Shown one piece after another: positions 45,841 through 53,479 of a DNA stretch of 64,000 bases. Every line of letters starts with the position of its first letter. Within the stretch, counting starts at the first letter, position 1. The notes under the pieces are model-generated. The model saw only the letters and a list, made by a program, of their open reading frames with translations, did no database searches and had not been told where the DNA came from. The translations under genes and the position numbers were made by a program. The DNA comes from Umezawaea sp036375055 (lineage in GTDB: Bacteria > Actinomycetota > Actinomycetes > Mycobacteriales > Pseudonocardiaceae), in contig NZ_DASUSQ010000173.1 in assembly GCF_036375055.1 (NCBI RefSeq), positions 1 through 64,000 of the forward strand, written 5' to 3'.

Positions 45841-46844
45841 CAGGTGCTCCTCGTGGTGGCCGTCGGGGGCGCCGGGAGCCGGGAACCGTTCTCCGCCAGC
45901 ACTTCGGCGCCGTAGATGTCGGCGATCCACTGGTCGTGGTAGATGGTGTCCAGGTACCGGTCGCCGAGGTCGGGCGAGATGGCGACGGCCGACAGGTCGT
46001 CGCCGGGTGCGTTGCGGGCGAGCCAGTCCATCGCGCCGCTGATGACCGTGCCGGTCGATCCGCCGAACAGGAAGCCGTGGCGCACCAGCGTCCGGCACGC
46101 CCGCACGGTGTCGATCTCGGCGACGTGCACGACCTCGTCCACGATGGACTCGTCGAGCAGCGGCGGCCGGACGCTCGTGCCGAGGCCGGGCAGCATCCGC
46201 GGCTGGGCCGGGGTCCCGAAGGTCACGGAGCCGACGCTGTCGATGGCGACGATCCGCACCGACGGGCGGTTCTCGCGGAAGTAGCGCGAGCAGCCCATGA
46301 GCGTGCCCGTGCTGCCCGCGCCGATGAACAGCACCTCGACCTCGGGGAAGCTCTTGAGGATCTCCGGCCCGGTGGTGAGGTAGTGCGCCATCGCGTTGCC
46401 GGGGTTGGCGTACTGGTTGAGCCAGACGTAGCCCCGCTCGCGGCGCATCCGCTCGACGTAGCGGATGCGCGCGCCGAGCAGCCCCTCCTCGGGGTGCGGC
46501 TCGGTGACGACGTGCACCTGCGTGCCGAGCGACTGCATCAGCTGCCGCGCGCCGAGCGTGCACCGCGTGTCCGTGACGCACAGGAAACCGTAGCCCTGGC
46601 TCGCGGCCACCAGGCTGAGCGCGACGCCGAGGTTGCCCGACGAGCTCTCGACCAGCGTGTCGCCCGGTCGGAGCACGCCGGTGCGCACGGCGGTGGCGAC
46701 CATCTCGGTGGCGGCCTTGAGCTTGATGGACCCGGCGAAGTTGAAGCCCTCGCACTTGAGGTACAACGGGTGCCCGGACAGCGTCCTGAGGTCGACGTAC
46801 AGATCGTCCACGTTGAACTCTTGCGGCGTGGATATGACTGGCAT
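45840..46844 (-). CDS. sbnA: SbnA-like N-(2-amino-2-carboxyethyl)-L-glutamate synthase
   Basis: The 334-aa PLP enzyme belongs to the cysteine-synthase fold: PLP-binding Lys ~41 in FAGSIKLK, substrate loop ESSSGNLGVALS, and phosphate-binding GAGSTGTLMG. SbnA of staphyloferrin B joins O-phospho-L-serine and L-glutamate as the first step to L-2,3-diaminopropionate. The partner gene is 33 bp upstream, and the NRPS start overlaps this stop by 1 nt. Start ATG 46844 has AGGAG eight bases upstream. Gene context makes SbnA more likely than a cysteine or cystathionine synthase. Confidence 0.9.
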   Translation of the reverse strand: MPVISTPQEFNVDDLYVDLRTLSGHPLYLKCEGFNFAGSIKLKAATEMVATAVRTGVLRPGDTLVESSSGNLGVALSLVAASQGYGFLCVTDTRCTLGARQLMQSLGTQVHVVTEPHPEEGLLGARIRYVERMRRERGYVWLNQYANPGNAMAHYLTTGPEILKSFPEVEVLFIGAGSTGTLMGCSRYFRENRPSVRIVAIDSVGSVTFGTPAQPRMLPGLGTSVRPPLLDESIVDEVVHVAEIDTVRACRTLVRHGFLFGGSTGTVISGAMDWLARNAPGDDLSAVAISPDLGDRYLDTIYHDQWIADIYGAEVLAENGSRLPAPPTATTRST

Positions 46845-46877
46845 GAACCGACTCCTACGAGATCGACCAGCAGCGAC

Positions 46878-47909
46878 TCATCGCTTCCCGTAGCGATTGA
46901 GGTCAAAGAAGAAGTCCTCCACGGGAGCCAGGTCACCCGCGCGACCGACCTCGTCGTAGACGAACTTGCCGACGGCCAGGTCCAGCACGCCGAGGCCGAA
47001 CGGCGAGAAGAACACCGGCTTGTCCGCGGGCAGCTCGACCGCCCCGGTCATCACGTCGAACAACGTGCCGGACAGGAACTCGCGGTTGCCCTCGGCCTGC
47101 TCGGCCAGGTGCACCGACGTGTTGGCCTTGAGGCAGTGCTCGACGTCGTCGACCACGTTGGTGCCGGACAGCACCACCTCGGGCGACAGGTCGCGCAGCG
47201 ACACGTGCAGCACCAGGGGGTTGTGCTCGAACCACGTCGGGTCGGTGATGTGCGGCTCGCCCGCGACCGTGGCGAACACGACGAGGTCGCAGGCCTTGAT
47301 CAGGTCCTCGGCCGACTCGTGGACGACCACGGCGCCGTCACCGGTGGACTCGACGTACCCCTGGAACCCGGCGGCGTGCTCGGCGCTGAGGTCGAAGATG
47401 CCGACCTCGTCGAACGACCAGCCGGTGCCGGTGAGGTAGGTGTGGATGTAGCGGGCGATCAGCCCGGTGCCGATGAAGCCGACCTTCGCGGGCCGGACGC
47501 GGTCGCGGGTCAGCCAGTCGGCGGCGAGCGCGGCCGAGGCGGCCGTGCGGACCGCGCTGATGATGGAGCTCTCCAGGCAGGCGATCGGGTAGCCGGTCTC
47601 CTGGTCGTTGAGGATCAGCACGGCCGACGCGCGCGGGATGCCGCGCTGGACGTTCGCCGGGAAGCTGGAGATCCACTTGACCCCGTGCACGCCGATGTCG
47701 CCGCCGATCGAGGCGGGCAGCGCGATGATCCGCGACGAGGGGTCCTCCGGGAACCGGAGGAAATACGAGGGCGGGTTCACGGTGTCGCCCGAACCGTGCA
47801 GCCGGTAGGCCGCCTCGACCAAATCCAAGAGGTGCTTGTCACGATCCCGCAAAACCTCGTGAACCTGTGCGCCGGAAATCACCGTGAAGGTCGGACTCGA
47901 ATCCGACAT
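46878..47909 (-). CDS. sbnB: SbnB-like NAD-dependent Dap-forming dehydrogenase
   Basis: The 343-aa protein is of the ornithine cyclodeaminase/mu-crystallin family, with a substrate half containing GVHGVKWISSFPANV and a Rossmann segment VGFIGTGLIARYI (~142-154). SbnB oxidatively hydrolyses the SbnA product to L-2,3-diaminopropionate, 2-oxoglutarate and NADH. The GAGGAG site supports the ATG at 47909. It is the first gene of the sbnB-sbnA-NRPS-permease operon and has the triple CTGAC repeat ~75-100 bp upstream. Confidence 0.9.
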   Translation of the reverse strand: MSDSSPTFTVISGAQVHEVLRDRDKHLLDLVEAAYRLHGSGDTVNPPSYFLRFPEDPSSRIIALPASIGGDIGVHGVKWISSFPANVQRGIPRASAVLILNDQETGYPIACLESSIISAVRTAASAALAADWLTRDRVRPAKVGFIGTGLIARYIHTYLTGTGWSFDEVGIFDLSAEHAAGFQGYVESTGDGAVVVHESAEDLIKACDLVVFATVAGEPHITDPTWFEHNPLVLHVSLRDLSPEVVLSGTNVVDDVEHCLKANTSVHLAEQAEGNREFLSGTLFDVMTGAVELPADKPVFFSPFGLGVLDLAVGKFVYDEVGRAGDLAPVEDFFFDLNRYGKR

Positions 47910-48261
47910 GTGTACCCACGCTCCTCTGCGCTAACCACGGCAGGATGCCGAGGCGACCTGGTCAATAGGATGTCGACCAGGGCTGACGAGGCACTGACGC
48001 AGGACTGACGGAGCCCTTCACCTGCGGCTATGGGCACTCAAGTCGGCTTCTGGAGAAAATATATAGAAACTTCCAGAGAAGATGTATAGAACCGCATCGG
48101 CCAACTGCCCGCAACACGGACGGAACATTGACAGGGTCACCGAGCCGTGCATATGGTCTTCCTCAAGCCGAGCGCGCAATTCTTGGAAGCACCGTCGCGC
48201 CCCCATCAACAATTCTAATTCCGCGACTTTTGTCGTGTTGAGACAGAAAGGATCGTCTTCG
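47910..48261. promoter_or_regulatory. Divergent promoter region between sbnB and the halogenase gene
   Basis: The 352-bp region is AT-richer than its surroundings. It holds the triple repeat toward sbnB, two TATAGAA direct repeats (48062 and 48085), and for the plus strand a near-perfect promoter TTGACA (48128-48133)-N18-TATGGT (48152-48157) ~105 bp before the halogenase ATG. That leaves a leader of about 100 nt, long enough for secondary structure, but I see no recognisable riboswitch. Confidence 0.65.
47983..48010 (-). promoter_or_regulatory. SARP-like triple direct repeat upstream of sbnB
   Basis: CTGACG starts at 47983, 47994 and 48005, three identical hexamers with an exact 11-bp period. 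On the minus strand, eight bases beyond the last unit, GACATC takes the position of a -10 element, as at the mbtH site (GACAGC). Confidence 0.7.
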
Positions 48262-49854
48262 ATGGAAGATCGCAGGATCAAGAACGTCGTCGTCCTGGGC
48301 GGCGGCACGGCGGGCTGGATGACCGCGTCGTACCTCGGCCGGGCCCTGGGCCCCGCGGTGAAGATCACCGTGCTGGAGGCGCCGACGGTCCCCCGGATCG
48401 GTGTCGGCGAGGCGACCGTCCCGAACCTGCACAAGGTGTTCTTCGACTTCCTCGGCCTCTCCGAGGAGGAGTGGATGCGGGAGTGCAACGCCAGCTTCAA
48501 GATGGGCATCAAGTTCACCAACTGGCGCACCGGCGGCAGGGGTGACGCCAACCCCCGGCCCTACCGCGACACGACCGACCACTACTACCACCTGTTCGGC
48601 CTGCTGCCGAACCACGAGAACGAGCCGCTGTCGGCGTACTGGTCGCACAAGCGCCTCACCGGCCAGACCACCGAGGCGTTCGACTACGCCTGCTACCGCG
48701 AGCCCCCGATCCTGGACGCGAAGCTGGCGCCGCGCCACTCCGACGGCACCAAGTGGACGAACTACGCGTGGCACTTCGACGCCGCGCTGGTGGCCGACTT
48801 CCTGCGCCGCTTCGCGACCAACAAGCAGGGCGCGATCCACATCCAGGACGAGTTCATCGACGCCGACGTGGACACCCGCGGCCACGTGACCGCGCTGAAC
48901 ACCAAGGGCGGCCGCAAGATCGAGGGCGACTTCTTCGTCGACTGCTCGGGCTTCCGCGCGCTGCTGATCAACGGCGTGATGCGCGAGCCGTTCCTGGACA
49001 TGAGCGACCACCTGCTCAACGACCGCGCGGTCGCGACGCAGGTCCCGCACGACGACGAGAAGAACGGCGTGGAGCCGTTCACCGGCTCGATCGCCATGAC
49101 CAACGGCTGGACGTGGAAGATCCCGATGCTGGGCCGCTTCGGCACCGGCCACGTCTACTCCAGCCGGTTCACCACGCAGGACGCGGCGACGCAGGAGTTC
49201 TGCGAGATGTGGGGCCTCGACCCCAGCGAGCAGAAGCTCAACCACATCAAGTTCCGCGTCGGCCGCAACCGCCGCACCTGGGTCCGCAACGTGGCCGCGA
49301 TCGGCCTGTCGTCGTGCTTCCTGGAGCCGCTGGAGTCCACCGGCATCTACTTCATCACCGCCGCGCTCTACCAGCTGGCGAAGCACTTCCCGGACAAGAA
49401 CTTCGACCCGATCTTCGCCGACCGGTTCAACACCGAGATCAACACGATGTTCGACGACTCGCGCGACTTCCTCCAGGCGCACTTCAGCCTGGCCGCGCGC
49501 AACGACACCGAGTTCTGGCGCGCCTGCAAGGACCTGGTGCTCGCGGACGACATCAAGGAGAAGATCCGGATGTACAAGGCGGGGCTGGCGATCAACATGC
49601 CGGTCACCGACGAGAACACCTACTACGCGAACTTCGACGCGGAGTTCCGCAACTTCTGGACGAACGCGAGCTACTACTGCGTGTTCACCGGTCTCGGCTT
49701 CGACCCGCAGCAGACGCTGACGAAGCTGACGCACCACCCGTCCATGCTCGACTCCGCGGAGCACGTGTTCGCGGACATCAAGCGCAAGCAGGCCGAGCTG
49801 CTCAAGACGCTGCCGACGACCTACGACTACCTGAAGCAGTTGCACGGCAAGTAG
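48262..49854 (+). CDS. FAD-dependent tryptophan-halogenase-type enzyme
   Basis: The 530-aa protein shows the FADH2-binding GGGTAGWMTASYL (~13), the GVGEAT segment, Lys 80 in SFKMGIKFTNWR (matching the catalytic Lys of PrnA/RebH) and the family signature GWTWKIP (~283-289). These mark flavin-dependent tryptophan halogenases, which make HOCl or HOBr at the flavin and pass it to the indole via that Lys. The ATG at 48262 has AAAGGA upstream. A flavin reductase is encoded at 25569-26084. Regiochemistry, and whether free Trp or a peptide-bound residue is the substrate, cannot be read from sequence alone. NRPS module 2, with an aromatic-like code, is the natural user. Confidence 0.92.
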   Translation: MEDRRIKNVVVLGGGTAGWMTASYLGRALGPAVKITVLEAPTVPRIGVGEATVPNLHKVFFDFLGLSEEEWMRECNASFKMGIKFTNWRTGGRGDANPRPYRDTTDHYYHLFGLLPNHENEPLSAYWSHKRLTGQTTEAFDYACYREPPILDAKLAPRHSDGTKWTNYAWHFDAALVADFLRRFATNKQGAIHIQDEFIDADVDTRGHVTALNTKGGRKIEGDFFVDCSGFRALLINGVMREPFLDMSDHLLNDRAVATQVPHDDEKNGVEPFTGSIAMTNGWTWKIPMLGRFGTGHVYSSRFTTQDAATQEFCEMWGLDPSEQKLNHIKFRVGRNRRTWVRNVAAIGLSSCFLEPLESTGIYFITAALYQLAKHFPDKNFDPIFADRFNTEINTMFDDSRDFLQAHFSLAARNDTEFWRACKDLVLADDIKEKIRMYKAGLAINMPVTDENTYYANFDAEFRNFWTNASYYCVFTGLGFDPQQTLTKLTHHPSMLDSAEHVFADIKRKQAELLKTLPTTYDYLKQLHGK

Positions 49855-49868
49855 TCCGGGCGACCAGG

Positions 49869-49901
49869 ACGCCGGAACGGGCCCCCGACCCGTTCCGGCG
49901 T
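49869..49901. terminator. Bidirectional terminator after the halogenase gene
   Basis: Perfect 13-bp arms (49869-49881 and 49889-49901) with a 7-nt loop lie between the convergent halogenase and luciferase-like oxidoreductase genes. This probably marks the right edge of the NRPS block. Confidence 0.75.
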
Positions 49902-49921
49902 TCCCGCGCGTCCGCCACCCG

Positions 49922-50788
49922 TCAGGGCACCGCCGACGGGACGACGAGTTCGTCGGCGACCCACCGCGCCGCGGTCGCGGGGCAGGGCGACGACAGGCCG
50001 AGGACGACGTGCCCGAAGCCCGCGGCGACCGCGTCGCCGATCGCGGCGCGCGTGTCCCCCGGCCGCTCGCAGGAGACGGGCAGGTGGATCGAGCGGGTGA
50101 TCGACGCGGGGTCGCGGCCGATCTCGGCGCAGCAGCGGTCCAGCAGGGCACTCCGGCGCACGACGTCGTCGATGTCGCCGCCCGCGATGTTCCGCACGTC
50201 GGCGTGCTCGGCGACCACGCGCAGCGTCCTGGACGAGCGCCCGCCGATCAGGATCGGCGGGTGGGGGCGCTGCACCGGCTTGCGGTTGCCGAACGCGCCG
50301 GAGAGCTGGACGTGCGCGCCGTCGAAGTCGAACGGCTCGGTCTCCGTCCACAGCCGCCGGATCACGGTGCACGCCTCGGCGAGGCTCTCCACCGAGTGGG
50401 CGAAGTCGTGGAGCGGCAGGCCGTGCGCCTCGTACTCGCGCCGGGCCAGCGGGTGGTCGGGCCGCGACCCCGCGCCGATGCCGAGGTCCAGCCGCCCACC
50501 GGACACGACGTCGACCGTCGCGGCGATCTTGGCCAGCACCGCCGGTGGCCGGAACCTGTTGCTGGTCACCAACAACCCGACCCGCAGCCGCCGGGTCTGG
50601 GCGGCGAGCGCCGCGAGCGGGGTCCAGCCCTCGTAGGCGGGCCCGAGCGGGCTGCCGCCGATCGGCATGAGGTGGTCGAACAGCCACGCGTGCTCGATCT
50701 CGGGGATGGCGTCGGCTTCCCGCCAGACCCGCAGGACGTCGTGGTAGTCGACCCGCACAGGGGCCGTCATGATGCCGAAGCTCGGCAC
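49922..50788 (-). CDS. LLM-class (luciferase-like, F420-type) oxidoreductase
   Basis: The 288-aa TIM-barrel protein has the family pattern FDHLMPIGG, EGWTPLAALAAQTRRLRVGLLVTSNRFRPPAVLAKIAATVD and GRLDLGIGAG, followed by RPHPPILIGG. Most actinomycete members with this pattern use F420, some FMN. GTG 50788 is chosen because GGAAGGA precedes it. It lies outside the NRPS block, behind a terminator, and its substrate is unknown. Confidence 0.85.
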   Translation of the reverse strand: MPSFGIMTAPVRVDYHDVLRVWREADAIPEIEHAWLFDHLMPIGGSPLGPAYEGWTPLAALAAQTRRLRVGLLVTSNRFRPPAVLAKIAATVDVVSGGRLDLGIGAGSRPDHPLARREYEAHGLPLHDFAHSVESLAEACTVIRRLWTETEPFDFDGAHVQLSGAFGNRKPVQRPHPPILIGGRSSRTLRVVAEHADVRNIAGGDIDDVVRRSALLDRCCAEIGRDPASITRSIHLPVSCERPGDTRAAIGDAVAAGFGHVVLGLSSPCPATAARWVADELVVPSAVP

Positions 50789-50820
50789 GCGTGGTCCTTC
50801 CCGGTGCTCCGGGGCGCGCG

Positions 50821-51705
50821 TCACTTGGATTCGAGGCGGCCCAGGGGTTCCGCGCTCGCGCCGGGCCACGCGGTGTCCCCGACGCGCAGCGCGTGGCGGA
50901 GGAAGTCCGTGGTGGCGCGCTGGACGAGGGCGACCCGCTCGGGGCTCTCGTCCGTCGTCTCCGCGGCGTCGTACCCGGAGATCCCGCCCAGCGAGTGCTC
51001 CGCGCCGTGCACGGTGAGCAGGCTCTTGGGTCCGGGGCTCAGCGCGTAGGCGTCGGTGAACCAGTCCGGTCCCCTGACCGACAGCGCCGACTGGTCCCGG
51101 TCCCCCGCGACGACGAGGGCGGGCGTGGCCATCTCCGCGAAGCCGGGGTTCATGAAGGGCAGGTTCTCGACCGCGAACGGCGTCAGGTCGGCACCGCCCG
51201 CGCCGGGCACGGCGAGCAGCACGCCCGCCTTGACGCGCGGGTCGGTCGCGTCCTCGCCGGGGTGACCGTCGGCGTCGAGGACCCGCGCGCCGAGCAGCAC
51301 GCTCGCGGTCTGGGCGCCCCAGGAGTGGCCCGCGACGGCGAGCCGGCCGTGGTCGACGCGGCCCGCGAGGCCCGGCAGGGCGGCTTCGAGGACGGCCAGC
51401 CGGTCGACGACCGTGCTCAGGTCCTCGACCCGGATGCGCCAGATCTCCGGGTAGCGGGGGTCGTCGGGCGTGAGGCCCAGCCTCCGCGAGTCGAGGTGGG
51501 TGGGCTGGAGCACCACGAAGCCGCGGGCGGCCCAGTGGTCGACCAGCGGGGCGTAGCCGTCCAGCGAACTGCCGAACCCGTGCGAGAAGACGATGACGGG
51601 CAGGGCGTCGCCGGTGGTCGGGGCGGACACCCGCACCAGCAGGTCGTCGCCGCGGCCGGGGGTGGGCAGCACCACCGGGCGCACCGAGTGGACGGGGTGG
51701 GTCAT
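50821..51705 (-). CDS. Alpha/beta hydrolase (chlorophyllase/PAF-acetylhydrolase-like)
   Basis: The 294-aa protein has an oxyanion region FSHGFGSS, nucleophile elbow GHSWG, acid VVAGDRDQS and a C-terminal His in HGAEHSLGG. The ATG at 51705 follows GAGGAGAT. It is divergent from a TetR-type gene, with repeated palindromic elements between them, so it is probably the target of that regulator. It may degrade an ester-type compound. There is no sign that it belongs to the biosynthetic pathway. Confidence 0.85.
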   Translation of the reverse strand: MTHPVHSVRPVVLPTPGRGDDLLVRVSAPTTGDALPVIVFSHGFGSSLDGYAPLVDHWAARGFVVLQPTHLDSRRLGLTPDDPRYPEIWRIRVEDLSTVVDRLAVLEAALPGLAGRVDHGRLAVAGHSWGAQTASVLLGARVLDADGHPGEDATDPRVKAGVLLAVPGAGGADLTPFAVENLPFMNPGFAEMATPALVVAGDRDQSALSVRGPDWFTDAYALSPGPKSLLTVHGAEHSLGGISGYDAAETTDESPERVALVQRATTDFLRHALRVGDTAWPGASAEPLGRLESK

Positions 51706-51762
51706 GGGGATCTCCTCGGAGGTGGTGGTCACGGACGTCCCGTTCCGCCATCCTGGCTAAAC

Positions 51763-51802
51763 GGAGCCGTGTTCCACTACGAACATACGGAACCGTGTTC
51801 CG
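51763..51802. promoter_or_regulatory. Paired GGARCCGTGTTCC elements, likely TetR operators
   Basis: GGAGCCGTGTTCC (51763-51775) and GGAACCGTGTTCC (51789-51801) are 26 bp apart. The second lies in a perfect palindrome CGGAAC-cgt-GTTCCG (51788-51802). They sit between the divergent hydrolase and TetR genes, the usual place for a TetR operator. Confidence 0.55.
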
Positions 51803-51835
51803 GTTATCAAGGAGGGTGACGGGGGCAACAGCGCG

Positions 51836-52669
51836 GTGGCCGGCAGCGAGCCGGGGTCGTCGGTGCCCAGGAAGCGCGCCGACGCCCGGTGCCGCGAACA
51901 GGCCCTCCTGGAAGCCGCCGCCGCGGCGTTCCTCACGTCCGGTGTGGACGCTCCGGTGCGCGACGTCGCGGCCGGGGCGCACGTCGGCGTCGCCACGGTC
52001 TACCGGCACTTCCCGACGCGCGCCGACCTCGTCATCGGCGTCCACCGGCACCAGGTCGACGCCTGCGCCGAGGCGGGTCCGGCGCTGCTCGCGGCGGTCG
52101 GCTCACCGCACGCCGCCCTGGTGCGCTGGATCGACCTCTTCGTCGACCTCCTCGTCACCGAGCACGGCTCGCCGAGGCGCTGCGGTCCGACGACACCGCG
52201 TTCGCGGCCCTGCACGCCCACTTCCTCGACCGCCTGGAACCCGTCTGCGCCGCACTGCTGCGCCGCCGTCGGTGCGGGCGAGGTCCGCCCCGACGTCACG
52301 GCCCTCGAACTGGGGGTCGGCGTGGGCGACCTCGGCGTCGGCGTCGGCCACGACGCCCGCCACCTGGTCGACCTCCTGCTCACCGGCCTGCTCCTGCACC
52401 AGCGGTGGCCGCGGTCCGCACGGCTCGGCGGGGGCGGCGGTCACCGCGGCAGAGCCGTCAGCGCGGGAGGCCGCCGCCGCGGAAGGTGCGGCGGTAGGCC
52501 TCGGGCGAGACCCCGAACAGGCGGGCGAAGTGCCGCCGCAGCGTCGTGGCCGTCCCCATGCCGGTCCGCGACGCGATCAGCTCCACCGTGGCGTCGGTGG
52601 TCTCCAGCAGTTCCTGGGCGCGGTGCGCCCGCTGGACCAGCAGCCACCGCAGCGGGCTGGAGCCGGTGA
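51836..52669 (+). CDS. TetR-family regulator with two apparent compensating frameshifts
   Basis: The N-terminal DNA-binding domain is clear (RDVAAGAHVGVATVYRHFPTRADLV). At ~52169 a one-base loss moves the protein-like sequence to the next frame, which reads LAEALRSDDTAFAALHAHFLDRLEPVCAALLR. Near 52263 an extra base restores the first frame (GAGEVRPDVTALELGVGVGDL...LVDLLLTGLLLHQ). So ~32 residues of the ligand-binding domain are scrambled if translated as written. Homology ends by ~52430; the remaining open frame to 52669 runs antisense into the neighbouring gene and is probably not native. The start at GTG 51836 is uncertain, because the best GGAGG site lies ~20 nt away. Confidence 0.55.
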   Translation: MAGSEPGSSVPRKRADARCREQALLEAAAAAFLTSGVDAPVRDVAAGAHVGVATVYRHFPTRADLVIGVHRHQVDACAEAGPALLAAVGSPHAALVRWIDLFVDLLVTEHGSPRRCGPTTPRSRPCTPTSSTAWNPSAPHCCAAVGAGEVRPDVTALELGVGVGDLGVGVGHDARHLVDLLLTGLLLHQRWPRSARLGGGGGHRGRAVSAGGRRRGRCGGRPRARPRTGGRSAAAASWPSPCRSATRSAPPWRRWSPAVPGRGAPAGPAATAAGWSR

Positions 52670-53408
52670 CGGCGGTGAAGTGCCGCGCGAGGTTGCGGGA
52701 GCTCATGCCCGCCTGGCGGGCCAGGTCCCGGACGGTCAGCGGCTGGTCGAGCCGGGCGGTGATCCACGGCAGCAGGTCGGCGAGGGCGTGGCCCCGGCCG
52801 TGCGACACCGGCGCGGGCACGTACTGCGCCTGCCCGCCGGGCCGGTGCGGCGGCACGACGAGGCAGCGGGCCAGCGCGTTGGCGACGGCCGCGCCGTGGT
52901 CGGTGCGCACGAGGTGCAGGCACAGGTCCATCCCGGCGGCCTTGCCCGCCGAGGTCAGGACCGAGCCCTCGTCGACGTAGAGGACGTCCGGGTCGACCCG
53001 GACCCGCGGGTACCGCTCCGCCAGCAGCGCCGTGTGCTCCCAGTGCGTCGTGGCGCGCCGCCCGTCCAGCAGGCCCGCCGCCGCGAGGACGAACGCCCCC
53101 GTGCACAGCGAGACGACGCGGGCGCCCGCGTCGTGGGCCGCCCGGACGGCGTCGACCAGTTCGGGCAGCGGGGTGTCCTCGGCCGCGCGGAGGGACGGGA
53201 CGACGACGGTGTCCGCGGTCGCGAGCACGTCCAGGCCGTGCCGGACGCCCGCCGTCAGCCAGCCGCCGACCTCGGCGCCGCCCGACCCGCAGACCGTGAA
53301 CCCGTACCACGGGGAGACGAGGTCGCGGTCGACGCCGAACACCTCGCAGGCCGCGGCCAGCTCGAACAGCGGTGTCCCGTCGGTGACCGCCAGGGCGACC
53401 GAGTGCAT
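52458..53408 (-). CDS. AraC-family regulator with DJ-1/PfpI-like domain
   Basis: The 316-aa protein combines an N-terminal glutamine-amidotransferase-like domain (residues ~1-175, VVSLCTGAFVLAAAGLLDGR with the nucleophile-elbow Cys) and two C-terminal AraC helix-turn-helix motifs (MSSRNLARHFTAVTGSSPLRWL; GMGTATTLRRHFARLFGVSP). This is the GlxA/FtrA layout. GlxA-type proteins control development and amino-sugar metabolism in Streptomyces, so a similar global role is possible. Confidence 0.9.
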   Translation of the reverse strand: MHSVALAVTDGTPLFELAAACEVFGVDRDLVSPWYGFTVCGSGGAEVGGWLTAGVRHGLDVLATADTVVVPSLRAAEDTPLPELVDAVRAAHDAGARVVSLCTGAFVLAAAGLLDGRRATTHWEHTALLAERYPRVRVDPDVLYVDEGSVLTSAGKAAGMDLCLHLVRTDHGAAVANALARCLVVPPHRPGGQAQYVPAPVSHGRGHALADLLPWITARLDQPLTVRDLARQAGMSSRNLARHFTAVTGSSPLRWLLVQRAHRAQELLETTDATVELIASRTGMGTATTLRRHFARLFGVSPEAYRRTFRGGGLPR

Positions 53409-53479
53409 GTCCGAAACTGTACGGGTCGTGGCTCCGCGGACGGTTGTGGCCGCCCGGCCCGCTGACCACGCTGATCACC

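Noticed and set aside
31687..45915. A ~4700-codon open frame antisense to the NRPS
   Set aside because: Low-complexity shadow of the NRPS modules; the minus strand carries all conserved C, A, T, E and TE motifs.
45841..46755. N-terminal extension of the NRPS frame upstream of ATG 45840
   Set aside because: The frame stays open through the sbnA-like gene, but the extra sequence is out-of-frame SbnA. The NRPS start is set by the TGATG overlap.
48158..48261. Riboswitch or tryptophan attenuator in the halogenase leader
   Set aside because: The leader is long enough, but no Trp-rich leader peptide or recognisable aptamer could be read.
52442..52669. C-terminal extension of the TetR frame
   Set aside because: It is antisense to the AraC-type gene and Arg/Gly/Pro-rich; similarity to TetR proteins ends before it.
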